A DNA stretch of 64,000 bases. Origin: Bacillota bacterium (GTDB lineage: Bacteria > Bacillota > Clostridia > Christensenellales > Aristaeellaceae). Under the pieces are notes generated by a model. That model did no database searches and was not told where the DNA came from. It saw only the letters and a program-made list of their open reading frames with translations. The DNA is taken from NCBI GenBank assembly GCA_023413135.1, contig JAEZQK010000038.1, positions 5,069 to 69,068 on the forward strand, read 5' to 3'. The translations under genes and the position numbers were made by a program. Positions 36,900 through 44,328 of this stretch are shown here, one piece after another; the stretch's first letter is position 1, and each line of letters starts with the position of its first letter.

Positions 36900-37206
36900 G
36901 AACTCTTCAATTTTCATTTGCCTAGATATCATCTACAATATAAACAAGCCGGGAGAGAAAATCAAGCCTGGCAGGAATAAAGGAAATGAGCGAAAGGAGG
37001 TGGTTCCATTGGGCAAAAATCCGGCGTGAATGATCCGGGTAGACGAGCTTGGCCGCTGCCATCCTCAAAGGGATGGATGTTCTGCAAGGATACATTGCAC
37101 GTCATAAGCACATCGCACTTTCACAACCATGGTATTTCACTTTACCCCAAACCTAACCAGCGCTTAGGTGTATTAAGCGCACCCAAAATGAAAGGAGATA
37201 AATAAA
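36900..37206 (+). promoter_or_regulatory. promoter and conserved leader element, copy B
   Basis: Promoter TTTTCA (36911-36916), 17 bp, TACAAT (36934-36939), preceded by a GAACTCTTCAA box shared with C and D. The leader of about 260 nt contains a GCCGGG/CCTGGC stem, AAAGGAGGTG followed by a nine-codon frame ending TGA at 37027, then the core at 37045-37085 with a CCATCC-TCAAAG-GGATGG hairpin. From 36993 to 37226 it is almost identical to copy C. Confidence 0.7.
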
Positions 37207-37764
37207 ATGAAGAATATCAAGAAGGTTCTGGCTCTGGCTTTGTTTGTCATCACTGTAATGGCTGTCACTCTGCCTGCGACGGCGGCAACCATAGTGAATG
37301 TTGGTTGGGTCGATGCAACTACTGTTGGTGATTTGGGTGGCACGGCCTCTTGCATCTACTCTCGTAAGTCTGAGAGTGGCGCATACGTAGTCGTGAATTT
37401 ACAGGATCCGACTGACATTCAAGTGAAGTTTGACCAAAGCAGCATGTATTGGGCATCTGCGAGATACGGTTCGTATACCGGCTATATCCCATTTCATCAT
37501 TTTGACATTACTGACAGTAACATGCGAATTGGTATGTTCAGCAATAGCTCGTTGCAACGCGGATTCGAGGGACAAGCTGTGAAGAACCTCCAGATCTGCC
37601 TTGACAGTAAAGGCTATGATACCAACGGCATCGATGGAATATTCGGTGGTGGTACTGAAAGTGCCGTAGAAGCATTCCAAGATGCTTACTCGCTGTATGT
37701 AGATGGGATTGCCGGTGTAAATACTAAGCTCAAGCTCCTTGAAGTATGCAACTTGATTGATTGA
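37207..37764 (+). CDS. secreted peptidoglycan-binding protein 1
   Basis: 185 residues. AAAGGAG lies 9 bp upstream. Signal peptide (MKNIKKVLALALFVITVMAV, cleaved near 27), an SH3-like middle part (about 30-105: CIYSRKSESGAYVVVNL, YGSYTGYIPFHHF), and a C-terminal peptidoglycan-binding domain (about 118-180: GQAVKNLQICLDSKGYDTNG, IDGIFGGGTESAVEAFQ). It has no catalytic domain, so it should bind or decorate the wall. The first 8 codons are shared with the 39725 gene through the duplicated leader. Confidence 0.85.
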   Translation: MKNIKKVLALALFVITVMAVTLPATAATIVNVGWVDATTVGDLGGTASCIYSRKSESGAYVVVNLQDPTDIQVKFDQSSMYWASARYGSYTGYIPFHHFDITDSNMRIGMFSNSSLQRGFEGQAVKNLQICLDSKGYDTNGIDGIFGGGTESAVEAFQDAYSLYVDGIAGVNTKLKLLEVCNLID

Positions 37765-37798
37765 CACCCCATCCAATTTTACGGGCAGTAAACATCAG

Positions 37799-37829
37799 TG
37801 GGGAATCACGTGCTAAACGTGATTCCCCA
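37799..37829. terminator. bidirectional terminator-like hairpin
   Basis: A perfect 12-bp stem (37799-37810 and 37818-37829) with a 7-nt loop lies between two converging genes. There is no clear T run, so termination strength is uncertain. Confidence 0.55.
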
Positions 37830-37841
37830 AATCATATTCCA

Positions 37842-38969
37842 TTACTCATCCCCAAGCAGGATGGGTTTCAAAATTGAAACGTAGTTTTGTAAATCATCAG
37901 CCCTGGCATATCCATTTGCAACCAAGATTGCTTTCCCATTCTGCGGAAAAAGCATGATTTTTAGTGGATTGTAAAGACTCCCTGTAGATTCGAACCAACT
38001 CTGTAACAAACGGCCATCAGCATCATAGTGTTGCATCATAACCTCCGAACGCTTTCGTGACCCACGCGCAGCGACAAGATAACCATTGTCTACTTGTACG
38101 ATCGCATCTGCATAGCCATCACGCGGACGGTTATCGCTTTCATATCTGAAGTCTGTTCTCCATATTTGGTTCTCCTTATTGAATTTTGCGATAAAGCTGT
38201 ATGCATATATGCTATCAACGCTTATATATCTCCTTGATTCGAAAGCGTTCCCTATCAAAACAAGAGAGCCGTCATCTGCTGGAACTGCTTTGATGTACTC
38301 CTCATCGGAATCACTATCATAACGACACAGGATATTCCCCGCATCATCGACTTGAAACATAACGCTTTTAGGAAATCCTTCCCGATCATCTTGTTTCCTG
38401 CCGATCGCAATATAGTTTCCGTCCTGTACTATGATATCAAGTATCATAATTGGCTCAGGTAATTCAGTTTTCCAAAGCAATTCACCGCTCATGCTCCTTT
38501 TTTCCAGGCGGCAGCTTTCGAAATCGTCTTTACAAAACAGGATAAAACCATCTGCCGTTCCAAGTATGCGATACACATTTGCCAAGTTACTTATTTCACC
38601 TATCGTTTGTCCATTGGATACAATCTCACCCACAGAGGCAGATCTGCCCTCTCCTGAAGAGCGCAATGCCAACACTTGATGATCACCAAGGCTGATTACA
38701 TCGTAAAATAGCCTGGACACATTATTCTTCTTTATTTCCCATCGCATAACACCATCAGTACTCACGGCCAGCATGGTTGGAACGGGTTGCATGGGCGTAC
38801 CTGTCCACCCTACGAGTACAAGATCATTTTCATCCGTTGTGATGGCTTGTGAAAGCACGAAATCTTGATCACAGGGAACAGTGATTACATCTGCCGCGCT
38901 TGCCCGAGCGATAGAACCGCCAAAGACCACCAACAGTAGTAAAACAATAGAGCAGTAGAATCGTTTCAT
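37842..38969 (-). CDS. secreted beta-propeller-like protein
   Basis: 375 residues. The ATG at 38969 has GGAGGAAG upstream. Signal peptide (about 1-25, ending ARASA) and a mature part of repeated strands such as LVLVGWTGTPMQPVPTMLAV, DGFILFCKDDFESCRLEKRS and DNGYLVAARGSRKRSEVMMQ, typical of delta-60 or PQQ-like propellers. No catalytic motif. Upstream lies a relic of an ECF sigma gene with its promoter, which may now drive this gene. Confidence 0.65.
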   Translation of the reverse strand: MKRFYCSIVLLLLVVFGGSIARASAADVITVPCDQDFVLSQAITTDENDLVLVGWTGTPMQPVPTMLAVSTDGVMRWEIKKNNVSRLFYDVISLGDHQVLALRSSGEGRSASVGEIVSNGQTIGEISNLANVYRILGTADGFILFCKDDFESCRLEKRSMSGELLWKTELPEPIMILDIIVQDGNYIAIGRKQDDREGFPKSVMFQVDDAGNILCRYDSDSDEEYIKAVPADDGSLVLIGNAFESRRYISVDSIYAYSFIAKFNKENQIWRTDFRYESDNRPRDGYADAIVQVDNGYLVAARGSRKRSEVMMQHYDADGRLLQSWFESTGSLYNPLKIMLFPQNGKAILVANGYARADDLQNYVSILKPILLGDE

Positions 38970-39019
38970 TTTGCTTCCTCCTATTCTTATATGGACCTTC
39001 ATGGACGTTTACCAGTATA

Positions 39020-39169
39020 TCAAGAAAGGTTATACATCTCACGATTTACCATACAATCGATCCTTCTATCGCCAGCGCTGTGGCGTAAAACAATATCCAA
39101 CACGTATGAGCATAGCCACTTTATATTGAACTGTGAATTGAATCTATCGTTCTTCTCAGACGCTCTCAT
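39020..39169 (-). pseudogene. 5' relic of an ECF sigma gene
   Basis: A 49-codon frame begins MRASEKNDRFNSQFNIKWLC, which resembles the N-terminus of the sigma factor at 44321 (DSNDRDARFEKWLDLYATTI). Its upstream region (to about 39390) matches that of the sigma gene at 42102 in several blocks, including CATTAGACGAG, AGGATTTTCATGCT and GCACTG.AAGCAGCA. The rest of the sigma gene is gone. Confidence 0.45.
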
Positions 39170-39214
39170 GGCATATAACAACCTCAGTTAGTTTATCACC
39201 TCCCTCTACTTCAT

Positions 39215-39241
39215 TAGACGAGTACTTCGCCATATTTGTCT
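39215..39241 (-). promoter_or_regulatory. ECF-type promoter of the sigma relic
   Basis: On the minus strand AGACAA (39236-39241) and CGTCTA (39215-39220) are 15 bp apart, as at 42139 and 44867. It points toward the propeller gene at 38969. Confidence 0.4.
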
Positions 39242-39417
39242 GACAATCACTAAAATGTTTTCCAAGGATTTTCATGCTCAGTTCATATGAAATTCTAGAA
39301 TGCTGTATTTTCTCGTTGACAATACTCATTTTTGCACTGAAAGCAGCACGCCGTCAACAGATAGCATCAAGGCAATATAGAAAGAGACTCATTGATAGAT
39401 TTTCGTGAAATCTGCCG

Positions 39418-39724
39418 GAACTCTTCAATTTTCATTTTCTCAAAAACCATCTACAATATAGACAAGCCGGAAGGGAAAATCAAGCCCGGCAAAGACAAAG
39501 AAACGAACGAAAAGGAGGTGGTTCCATTGGGCAAAAATCCGGCGTGAATGATCCGGGTAGATGAGCTTGGCCGCTGCCATCCTCAAAGGGATGGATGTTC
39601 TGCAAGGATACATTGCACGTCATAAGCACATCGCACTTTCACAACCATGGTATTTCACATTACCCCAAACCTAACCAGCGCTTAGGTGTATTAAGCGCAC
39701 CCAAAATGAAAGGAGATAAATAAA
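39418..39724 (+). promoter_or_regulatory. promoter and conserved leader element, copy C
   Basis: GAACTCTTCAA, TTTTCA (39429-39434), 17 bp, TACAAT (39452-39457). The GCCGG/CCCGGC stem and the core (39563-39603) follow. The last 214 bases before the ATG are almost identical to copy B, with about two changes. The part of 39170-39417 not covered by the sigma relic holds no gene. Confidence 0.7.
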
Positions 39725-40096
39725 ATGAAGAATATCAAGAAGGTACTGGCTCTTACTTTGGTTGTTGTCTCTGTCCTGGCCATCACGTCGCCTGCTCTGG
39801 CCCTTACAGGTGGTTACACTGCTGCTACCGAGTATTTGTACACCTACACTCTGAAGGAAGGCGCGAACAACAATGCGACCGCAGTTAGGAATCTCCAGAT
39901 AATGCTGCTGAATCTGGGATACAATCCGGGCCCGATCGACGGCATTTATGGTCCTCTTACAAGCGGTGCGGTTGAGGATTTTCAGAGTGACACTCCAGGC
40001 CTTGCCGTAGACGGTCAGTGCGGCAGGTATACCAAGACGGAGATTTGGGCAGCCCTGGATTATGTTCCTTATGGATGCGTATCGTTGTGGGACTAA
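39725..40096 (+). CDS. secreted peptidoglycan-binding protein 2
   Basis: 123 residues: a signal peptide of the same type as the 37207 protein (MKNIKKVLALTLVVVSVLAI), then almost directly a peptidoglycan-binding domain (about 45-110: ATAVRNLQIMLLNLGYNPGP, IDGIYGPLTSGAVEDFQ). The SH3-like middle part of its relatives is absent. The leader and first codons are a recent copy of the 37207 gene, whereas the mature part differs strongly, so the 5' cassette was probably exchanged by recombination. Confidence 0.85.
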   Translation: MKNIKKVLALTLVVVSVLAITSPALALTGGYTAATEYLYTYTLKEGANNNATAVRNLQIMLLNLGYNPGPIDGIYGPLTSGAVEDFQSDTPGLAVDGQCGRYTKTEIWAALDYVPYGCVSLWD

Positions 40097-40159
40097 ATGG
40101 AGCTATAACGCACAACTTCGATGCAGTCGAATTCAGGGACTGCCATCGAAACGTAAAGG

Positions 40160-40179
40160 GGGCTGCCATCTGGCAGCCC
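40160..40179 (+). terminator. rho-independent terminator
   Basis: GGGCTGCC (40160-40167), loop ATCT, GGCAGCCC (40172-40179), then a T-rich stretch. Confidence 0.7.
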
Positions 40180-40196
40180 TCATTTATAACACCACC

Positions 40197-41603
40197 TTAG
40201 TACCACTTCAGTTCGTATTCGAGATCGTTTCCTATTTGGAATTCAAACTCTTCCAGATTTACGATTTCGCCGGTGTGCGCGTCAATTTCCACTTTGTAGC
40301 ATAAGTTAAGTAGAGGATTATCCCTTCCACCTTCAAGGTCTCTCCACGATAGCGACTTAGGGTTGAAGAGGAATTTCCATAGCGGTTTTTCTGGTTCTGT
40401 TACATCAAAATATACACAAATCTCCCGGTATAGCCCGAATATGTGGGGGGCCATGCTATATTCTTTCTGCAGCGCTCTGATAGCTAGTTCGAACGCCCGC
40501 TTTTGTGAGATGTCTTTGACTCCCGGCAATCCGTATGTGAACGTTGATTGTGCGACAATCGAGTTGGGTACACGGCCATCATATATAAGGTCAGTCAAGT
40601 CACCGCTATCCATTATTGACTTGACCATGGGATTGATCTCCCTCGAATACTCAGCTTTGAGTTCTAATGACCAGTTGCGAAAGGTTTTATAGTTCGCTTT
40701 TTCACTATACGCATCCATGGCCAGATAAATGGGGGTTGTAGGGCGCACAAACCGCCTTGCCAGCATGCTTTCCACGGTTTCATATAGCTCTCCTGTTTCC
40801 GGGTGGATGAATAGAGAGAATCCATGGAACAGCCGCTCATCTTCCGGCATGTCCTCCGGCGCACGGTAATCCACATGCCAGTAAGGCTGGTCGTCACCCG
40901 GTTCCGAAAACTCAGGCACTTCAAATGTAGTGAAGACGGTGTAGTTATCCAGCTTGCTTTCCTCCACCCCATAGCCCTTGGCAATCGCCCGGCGGGCGAT
41001 GGATATGGCCTGCGCCTCGTCTACGAGGCCTTCAGGCATCACATACAGCGTGTGATCTTCCTTCTGTATGCCCGTATCTACCATCAGTTGCGAATACCAT
41101 GCCTGTTCCTCCTTGGTCCACTCTCCGAAAGGACCCCAGGCAGCCTGCATTATGACCAGGAAGCTGATTTCGGAAGACTCCTGCCCGGTAAACTTGGCAA
41201 CCACTTCATTGGCAACGAGGTCCGCTTTCTCCTCCTGCAGCGCATTCGCAAGCAATTGTTCCACTTCCACTGTTTCTTCAATATAGCCCAAGTCCACCAA
41301 TGCACTAACCAAAGAGATCTTTTTCTCGACCGGCCAATACCCGAAAGTGTCACCCTCCTCTTGTTCCGTTTCCACAATCTGCCGTGCCGCATCCCGTAAG
41401 GAAATGGCCGCCAATGCCACGCCGGCGATCAACACCATCACCAGAACGAATACAAGCGCTATTGATACCTTTTTTTTCACAACAATTTCTCCTCTCACCT
41501 GCCGGAGCACGTTTCTACGCATCTCCGGTTTCTTTGTAACGCCGGAGAATTGAGCATCGATGGCATATCGGAGATCACTTAAGCGCCGATCCTTGTTATT
41601 CAT
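40197..41603 (-). CDS. membrane anti-sigma-like protein with PepSY-like ectodomain, paralogue
   Basis: 468 residues: cytosolic tail (1-43), one membrane helix (about 45-67), then an ectodomain collinear with the protein at 2715, including LRDAARQIVETEQEEG, WTKEEQAWYSQLMVDTG, DEAQAISIARRAIAKGYG, FTYGLPGVKDISQKRAFELA and KVEIDAHTGEIVNLEEFEF. Start and the 3' end of the sigma gene overlap by 8 bp. The strong likeness to the 2715 protein shows the module was duplicated within the genome. Confidence 0.72.
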   Translation of the reverse strand: MNNKDRRLSDLRYAIDAQFSGVTKKPEMRRNVLRQVRGEIVVKKKVSIALVFVLVMVLIAGVALAAISLRDAARQIVETEQEEGDTFGYWPVEKKISLVSALVDLGYIEETVEVEQLLANALQEEKADLVANEVVAKFTGQESSEISFLVIMQAAWGPFGEWTKEEQAWYSQLMVDTGIQKEDHTLYVMPEGLVDEAQAISIARRAIAKGYGVEESKLDNYTVFTTFEVPEFSEPGDDQPYWHVDYRAPEDMPEDERLFHGFSLFIHPETGELYETVESMLARRFVRPTTPIYLAMDAYSEKANYKTFRNWSLELKAEYSREINPMVKSIMDSGDLTDLIYDGRVPNSIVAQSTFTYGLPGVKDISQKRAFELAIRALQKEYSMAPHIFGLYREICVYFDVTEPEKPLWKFLFNPKSLSWRDLEGGRDNPLLNLCYKVEIDAHTGEIVNLEEFEFQIGNDLEYELKWY

Positions 41604-42102
41604 TGCGTTGCCCTCCCTCCAGCGTGGCGCGCAGCTTCTCCCTTGCGCGCTTGAGTCTTGATGAAGCGGTTTGATGCGGGATTTTCAGTGATTCCGCGAT
41701 TTCTCTAATCGTCATCCCTTGATAGTAGTGAAGGAGCACTACCTCCAGGTATTTTTGCGGCAGCCGCATCACTTCCATGACCAGCTCGGTCTGCTCAAAG
41801 GTTCTATCACTGATGGGCGCGGGTATGCTTTCCAGCGTCACATTCCGGTCCACATAGCGGAACCAGGAGGCGCGCCGCATGTCCTTACAGGTATTGATGG
41901 CAATGCGCATCAGCCAGGTCTTTTCATCGCTTTCGCCACGAAAGGAATCAAGGCTCTTGTACGCCTTCACAAAGGTTTCCTGCACCGCATCCTCCGCCAG
42001 GGAAGCGTCGCGCAGGTACACGCAGCACATGCGCTTGAGCGCCACTTCATATTGATCCATCAGGCTTATCAGCCGTTCTTCCCGGACGCTGTCAGGGCCC
42101 AT
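41596..42102 (-). CDS. ECF RNA polymerase sigma factor
   Basis: 168 residues from the ATG at 42102, which has GGAGG 5 bp upstream; a GTG at 42114 is also in frame. Region 2 (about 15-85): LAEDAVQETFVKAYKSLDSF and KTWLMRIAINTCKDMRRASW. Region 4 (about 110-160): LPQKYLEVVLLHYYQGMTIR then EIAESLKIPHQTASSRLKRA. It is paired with the anti-sigma-like protein at 40197. An ECF-like promoter lies 37 bp upstream, so it probably drives itself. Confidence 0.92.
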   Translation of the reverse strand: MGPDSVREERLISLMDQYEVALKRMCCVYLRDASLAEDAVQETFVKAYKSLDSFRGESDEKTWLMRIAINTCKDMRRASWFRYVDRNVTLESIPAPISDRTFEQTELVMEVMRLPQKYLEVVLLHYYQGMTIREIAESLKIPHQTASSRLKRAREKLRATLEGGQRNE

Positions 42103-42138
42103 GACAACCTCCACCCGCCGTTCACCCCCTTCACTTAT

Positions 42139-42165
42139 TAGACGAGTGCGTGGGAACGTTTGCCC
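42139..42165 (-). promoter_or_regulatory. ECF-type autoregulatory promoter
   Basis: On the minus strand GGGCAA (42160-42165) and CGTCTA (42139-42144) are 15 bp apart. The same arrangement precedes the sigma gene at 44845 and, in weaker form, the relic at 39169. Confidence 0.55.
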
Positions 42166-42437
42166 GAAGAGGGAAAAATTTTTTCATGGATTTTGCCGAG
42201 GATTTTCATGCTTGGCTTTGGATGCATTTATTGTGCACTGTAAGCAGCATTCTGTCAACAGTTGGCAAAGGAGGCAATATTCAAAAAGAAGAATTTCGCA
42301 TCTGCGGATGCGACCAAAGGGCTTTCCGGTCGGTCCAGCCCGCTCAATAGTCGCATTGCCTCGCTGCCGCTTGCAATGCTCCTTTTCGCGAGCCTCCTCC
42401 ACCCCTCCCATTTCCGCCGCAGGCGGGTCGGGGTTTC

Positions 42438-42500
42438 GGAGCCTTTGGAAACCTTCGGACACCGTCTCTATAAATAATCGTGCTATTACGCTACTAATGC
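42438..42500. repeat. dispersed repeat with CTTTGGAAACCTTC
   Basis: The stretch CGGAGCCTTTGGAAACCTTC followed 30-50 bp later by CTAATGCGG resembles 49808-49860, where CGGAGTCCTTGGAAACCTTA is followed by TTAATGCGG. I see no coding frame, so this looks like a degenerate dispersed element. The rest of 42166-42437 holds no gene. Confidence 0.4.
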
Positions 42501-42562
42501 GGCAGCCCCAACCCGTTGGATGAACCTGCCCCCCCTCCAGCCTGGCGGCAGCCGGTGCAACG

Positions 42563-42686
42563 CGGGCGATTGATAATCGCCCCTACGACGCCATGTGTTT
42601 GTTGACTGTCTCTGCCGGGGTGCATGCTAACCGAAAGAAAGACCAATCAACTCGTTTCAGCCGTAGGGGCGATTATCAATCGCCCG
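42563..42686. repeat. REP-like palindrome pair, 25-bp perfect arms
   Basis: Two perfect 25-bp arms (42563-42587 and 42662-42686) face each other across 74 bp; each arm is itself palindromic, around GGCGATTGATAATCGCC. The CGTAGGGGCG outer end is shared with the elements at 1676-1959. It has the look of a short non-autonomous element or REP pair. It lies downstream of the anti-sigma fragment at 42723. Confidence 0.75.
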
Positions 42687-42722
42687 CTTGTTCAGGTTCA
42701 TGTCAGTCTATATGTAATGTGA

Positions 42723-43151
42723 TTACAGCCACTTCACAACCGCGTCATACCCCGTATAATCGCCTTGCTCATACTCTTCCAAAGAAAGAATCCCGCCGGT
42801 ATGGGCTTCTACCTCCACCCGGTAGTTGCGAAGGCGGCTGTAATCCTTTCCCGACAAGGCATCGGCGCTTTCCCCATAAGCGCTGAAATGAAACCGCGAT
42901 TTTGCTCGTCCGGGCTGCGTGATATCATAATAAGAATAGATGAGGTTATACAACTCAAGCCTTTTTGCATCCAAACCGTACGATTCTTCAATCGCATCCT
43001 TTTCTTTTGCAAGGGCTTCGTTTTCGGGAATGGCCACTTCATCCGGCACGCCGTATGCATACCGGGAGAAGGCGGCGGTGGTGTAATCATAATATTCCGG
43101 CTGGGTTTTTTCCTTTTCCAGCACCTGGAGCCGCACCTTTTCAGACCACTC
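42723..43151 (-). pseudogene. C-terminal fragment of an anti-sigma-like protein
   Basis: About 140 residues (EWSEKVRLQVLEKEK ... FSRYAYGVPDEVAIPENEAL ... YRVEVEAHTGGILSLEEYEQ) correspond to the last third of the proteins at 2715 and 40197. An in-frame TAG at 43152-43154 closes the 5' side, and the sequence then changes abruptly to the promoter region of leader copy D. There is no ribosome site, so it is a truncated relic. Confidence 0.7.
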
Positions 43152-43190
43152 CTATGCGCGTTTGTGAGGAGATTTTCCTGGAATCTTCCT

Positions 43191-43467
43191 GAACTCTTCA
43201 ATTTTCATTTTGAAACCTGTCTTCTACAATATAGACAAGCCGGGAGTAGAAACAAGCCCCAAAGAATACCCGTGAAACGAAGCAAAAGAGGTGATGCCAC
43301 TTTACAAGCATCCGGCGTGAATGATTTGCGTAGATAAGCTTGGCCGCTGCCATCCCGGCAGGGATGGATGTTCTGCACGAACCAATTTCACGCCTTTCAA
43401 TCTCAAGCATGCCTGTTGAACGGTCACTGGAAACACGCCCATGCTGAATTTGAAAGGAGAACACCAT
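43191..43467 (+). promoter_or_regulatory. promoter and conserved leader element, copy D
   Basis: GAACTCTTCAA, TTTTCA (43202-43207), 17 bp, TACAAT (43225-43230). The leader is more diverged than B and C. AGAGGTG and an eight-codon frame end in TGA at 43318, then the core (43336-43376) carries the hairpin CCATCCC-GGCA-GGGATGG, one base pair longer than in B and C and with a different loop. It precedes the secreted protein at 43468. Confidence 0.68.
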
Positions 43468-44055
43468 ATGAAATCCACCAAACAGATCCTGTCCCTGGCG
43501 CTTTTACTTCTTGCGGTGCTATCCGCTTCATTGCCTGCTTTTGCCGATGAAACCATGTATATCGGCGCTTACCCCGATACATATCTTCGCAGGGACAAAT
43601 CGGCGAAGAAGCCTTATCTTGCAAGGATGCCCTACGGCTCGCAAGTGACATATATCTCTTCTCGGGAAGTAAATGGCGATTCGTGGAGCTTCATTATCTA
43701 TAATGACCAGTTCGGCTACTGCCGGTCGAAATACCTGCAAACCGATAATCCATATGAAGGCGTGACGCCACACCCGCAAAACATAGACGCGGCATTCGGT
43801 ACAAATGTTTTGCAAAAGGGCAATGATACGCCTGATTACCGCGTGAAGAATTTGCAGCTTTGCCTCATACAGGCAGGCTATCTGGAAGAGGAGCCGGGGG
43901 CGGACGGATATTTCGGCTCGGATACCTACAAAGCTGTTATGAAGTTTCAAAAAGCCAATCATCTTTACCAGGCCGGGAGGGTCGGCAAGACGACCAAGGC
44001 GGTGCTCTGGTATCTATATGAAGAATATCTTCAGGAAAACGGCGTTATTCAGTAA
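43468..44055 (+). CDS. secreted SH3 and peptidoglycan-binding protein 3
   Basis: 195 residues. The ATG at 43468 has AAAGGAG upstream. Signal peptide (about 1-26, ending LPAFA), SH3-like domain (about 30-90: YLRRDKSAKKPYLARMPYGS, FGYCRSKYLQT) and a C-terminal peptidoglycan-binding domain (about 120-185: YRVKNLQLCLIQAGYLEEEP, YFGSDTYKAVMKFQKANHLY). The domain order is that of the 37207 protein. Wall-binding, with no enzymatic domain. Confidence 0.85.
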   Translation: MKSTKQILSLALLLLAVLSASLPAFADETMYIGAYPDTYLRRDKSAKKPYLARMPYGSQVTYISSREVNGDSWSFIIYNDQFGYCRSKYLQTDNPYEGVTPHPQNIDAAFGTNVLQKGNDTPDYRVKNLQLCLIQAGYLEEEPGADGYFGSDTYKAVMKFQKANHLYQAGRVGKTTKAVLWYLYEEYLQENGVIQ

Positions 44056-44081
44056 TGTCCGTATTGAATAGATGGCATTTC

Positions 44082-44120
44082 AATTCCCGGCAGCCATGTA
44101 AGCCGCCGGGAATTCCTTTA
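44082..44120. terminator. bidirectional terminator
   Basis: AATTCCCGGC (44082-44091) pairs with GCCGGGAATT (44105-44114), followed by CCTTTATT on the plus strand. It separates the convergent genes ending at 44055 and 44122. Confidence 0.7.
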
Positions 44121-44121
44121 T

Positions 44122-44328
44122 TCATCTGCCGAATGCGTTTAATAATATGACTGCGGCGGCCAGAATTACAATAAGAACAAGAACGGTAGCAATCTGATGA
44201 ACAGATACCCTCTTTCCCGCAGGCTTTTCCCTTTTCAATACCGCCAGCAGAGCCTGCCTGTGCCGCTTGGTAAACTCGTAGCCTGACAGGCCAATGTTGA
44301 CAGCTTCAAGCACTCTTTGCTTATTCAT
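44122..44328 (-). CDS. minimal anti-sigma-like membrane protein without ectodomain
   Basis: 68 residues: a cytosolic part (1-43, MNKQRVLEAVNIGLSGYEFT) and one C-terminal membrane helix (about 45-64). This matches only the N-terminal tail and helix of the larger anti-sigma-like proteins at 2715 and 40197. It overlaps the sigma gene by 8 bp, the same overlap as at 41596-41603. Either it is a complete short anti-sigma or the ectodomain was lost; the clean stop and following terminator favour a real short gene. Confidence 0.6.
   Translation of the reverse strand: MNKQRVLEAVNIGLSGYEFTKRHRQALLAVLKREKPAGKRVSVHQIATVLVLIVILAAAVILLNAFGR

Noticed and set aside
37027..37029. TGA in the leader frame read as selenocysteine
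   Set aside because: Copy A has TAA at the equivalent place and no SECIS-like structure is evident; a short frame with a normal stop is simpler.
37045..37085. Known riboswitch such as c-di-GMP, cobalamin or T-box
   Set aside because: None of the conserved cores I know for these classes is present, and no specifier/antiterminator layout is visible.
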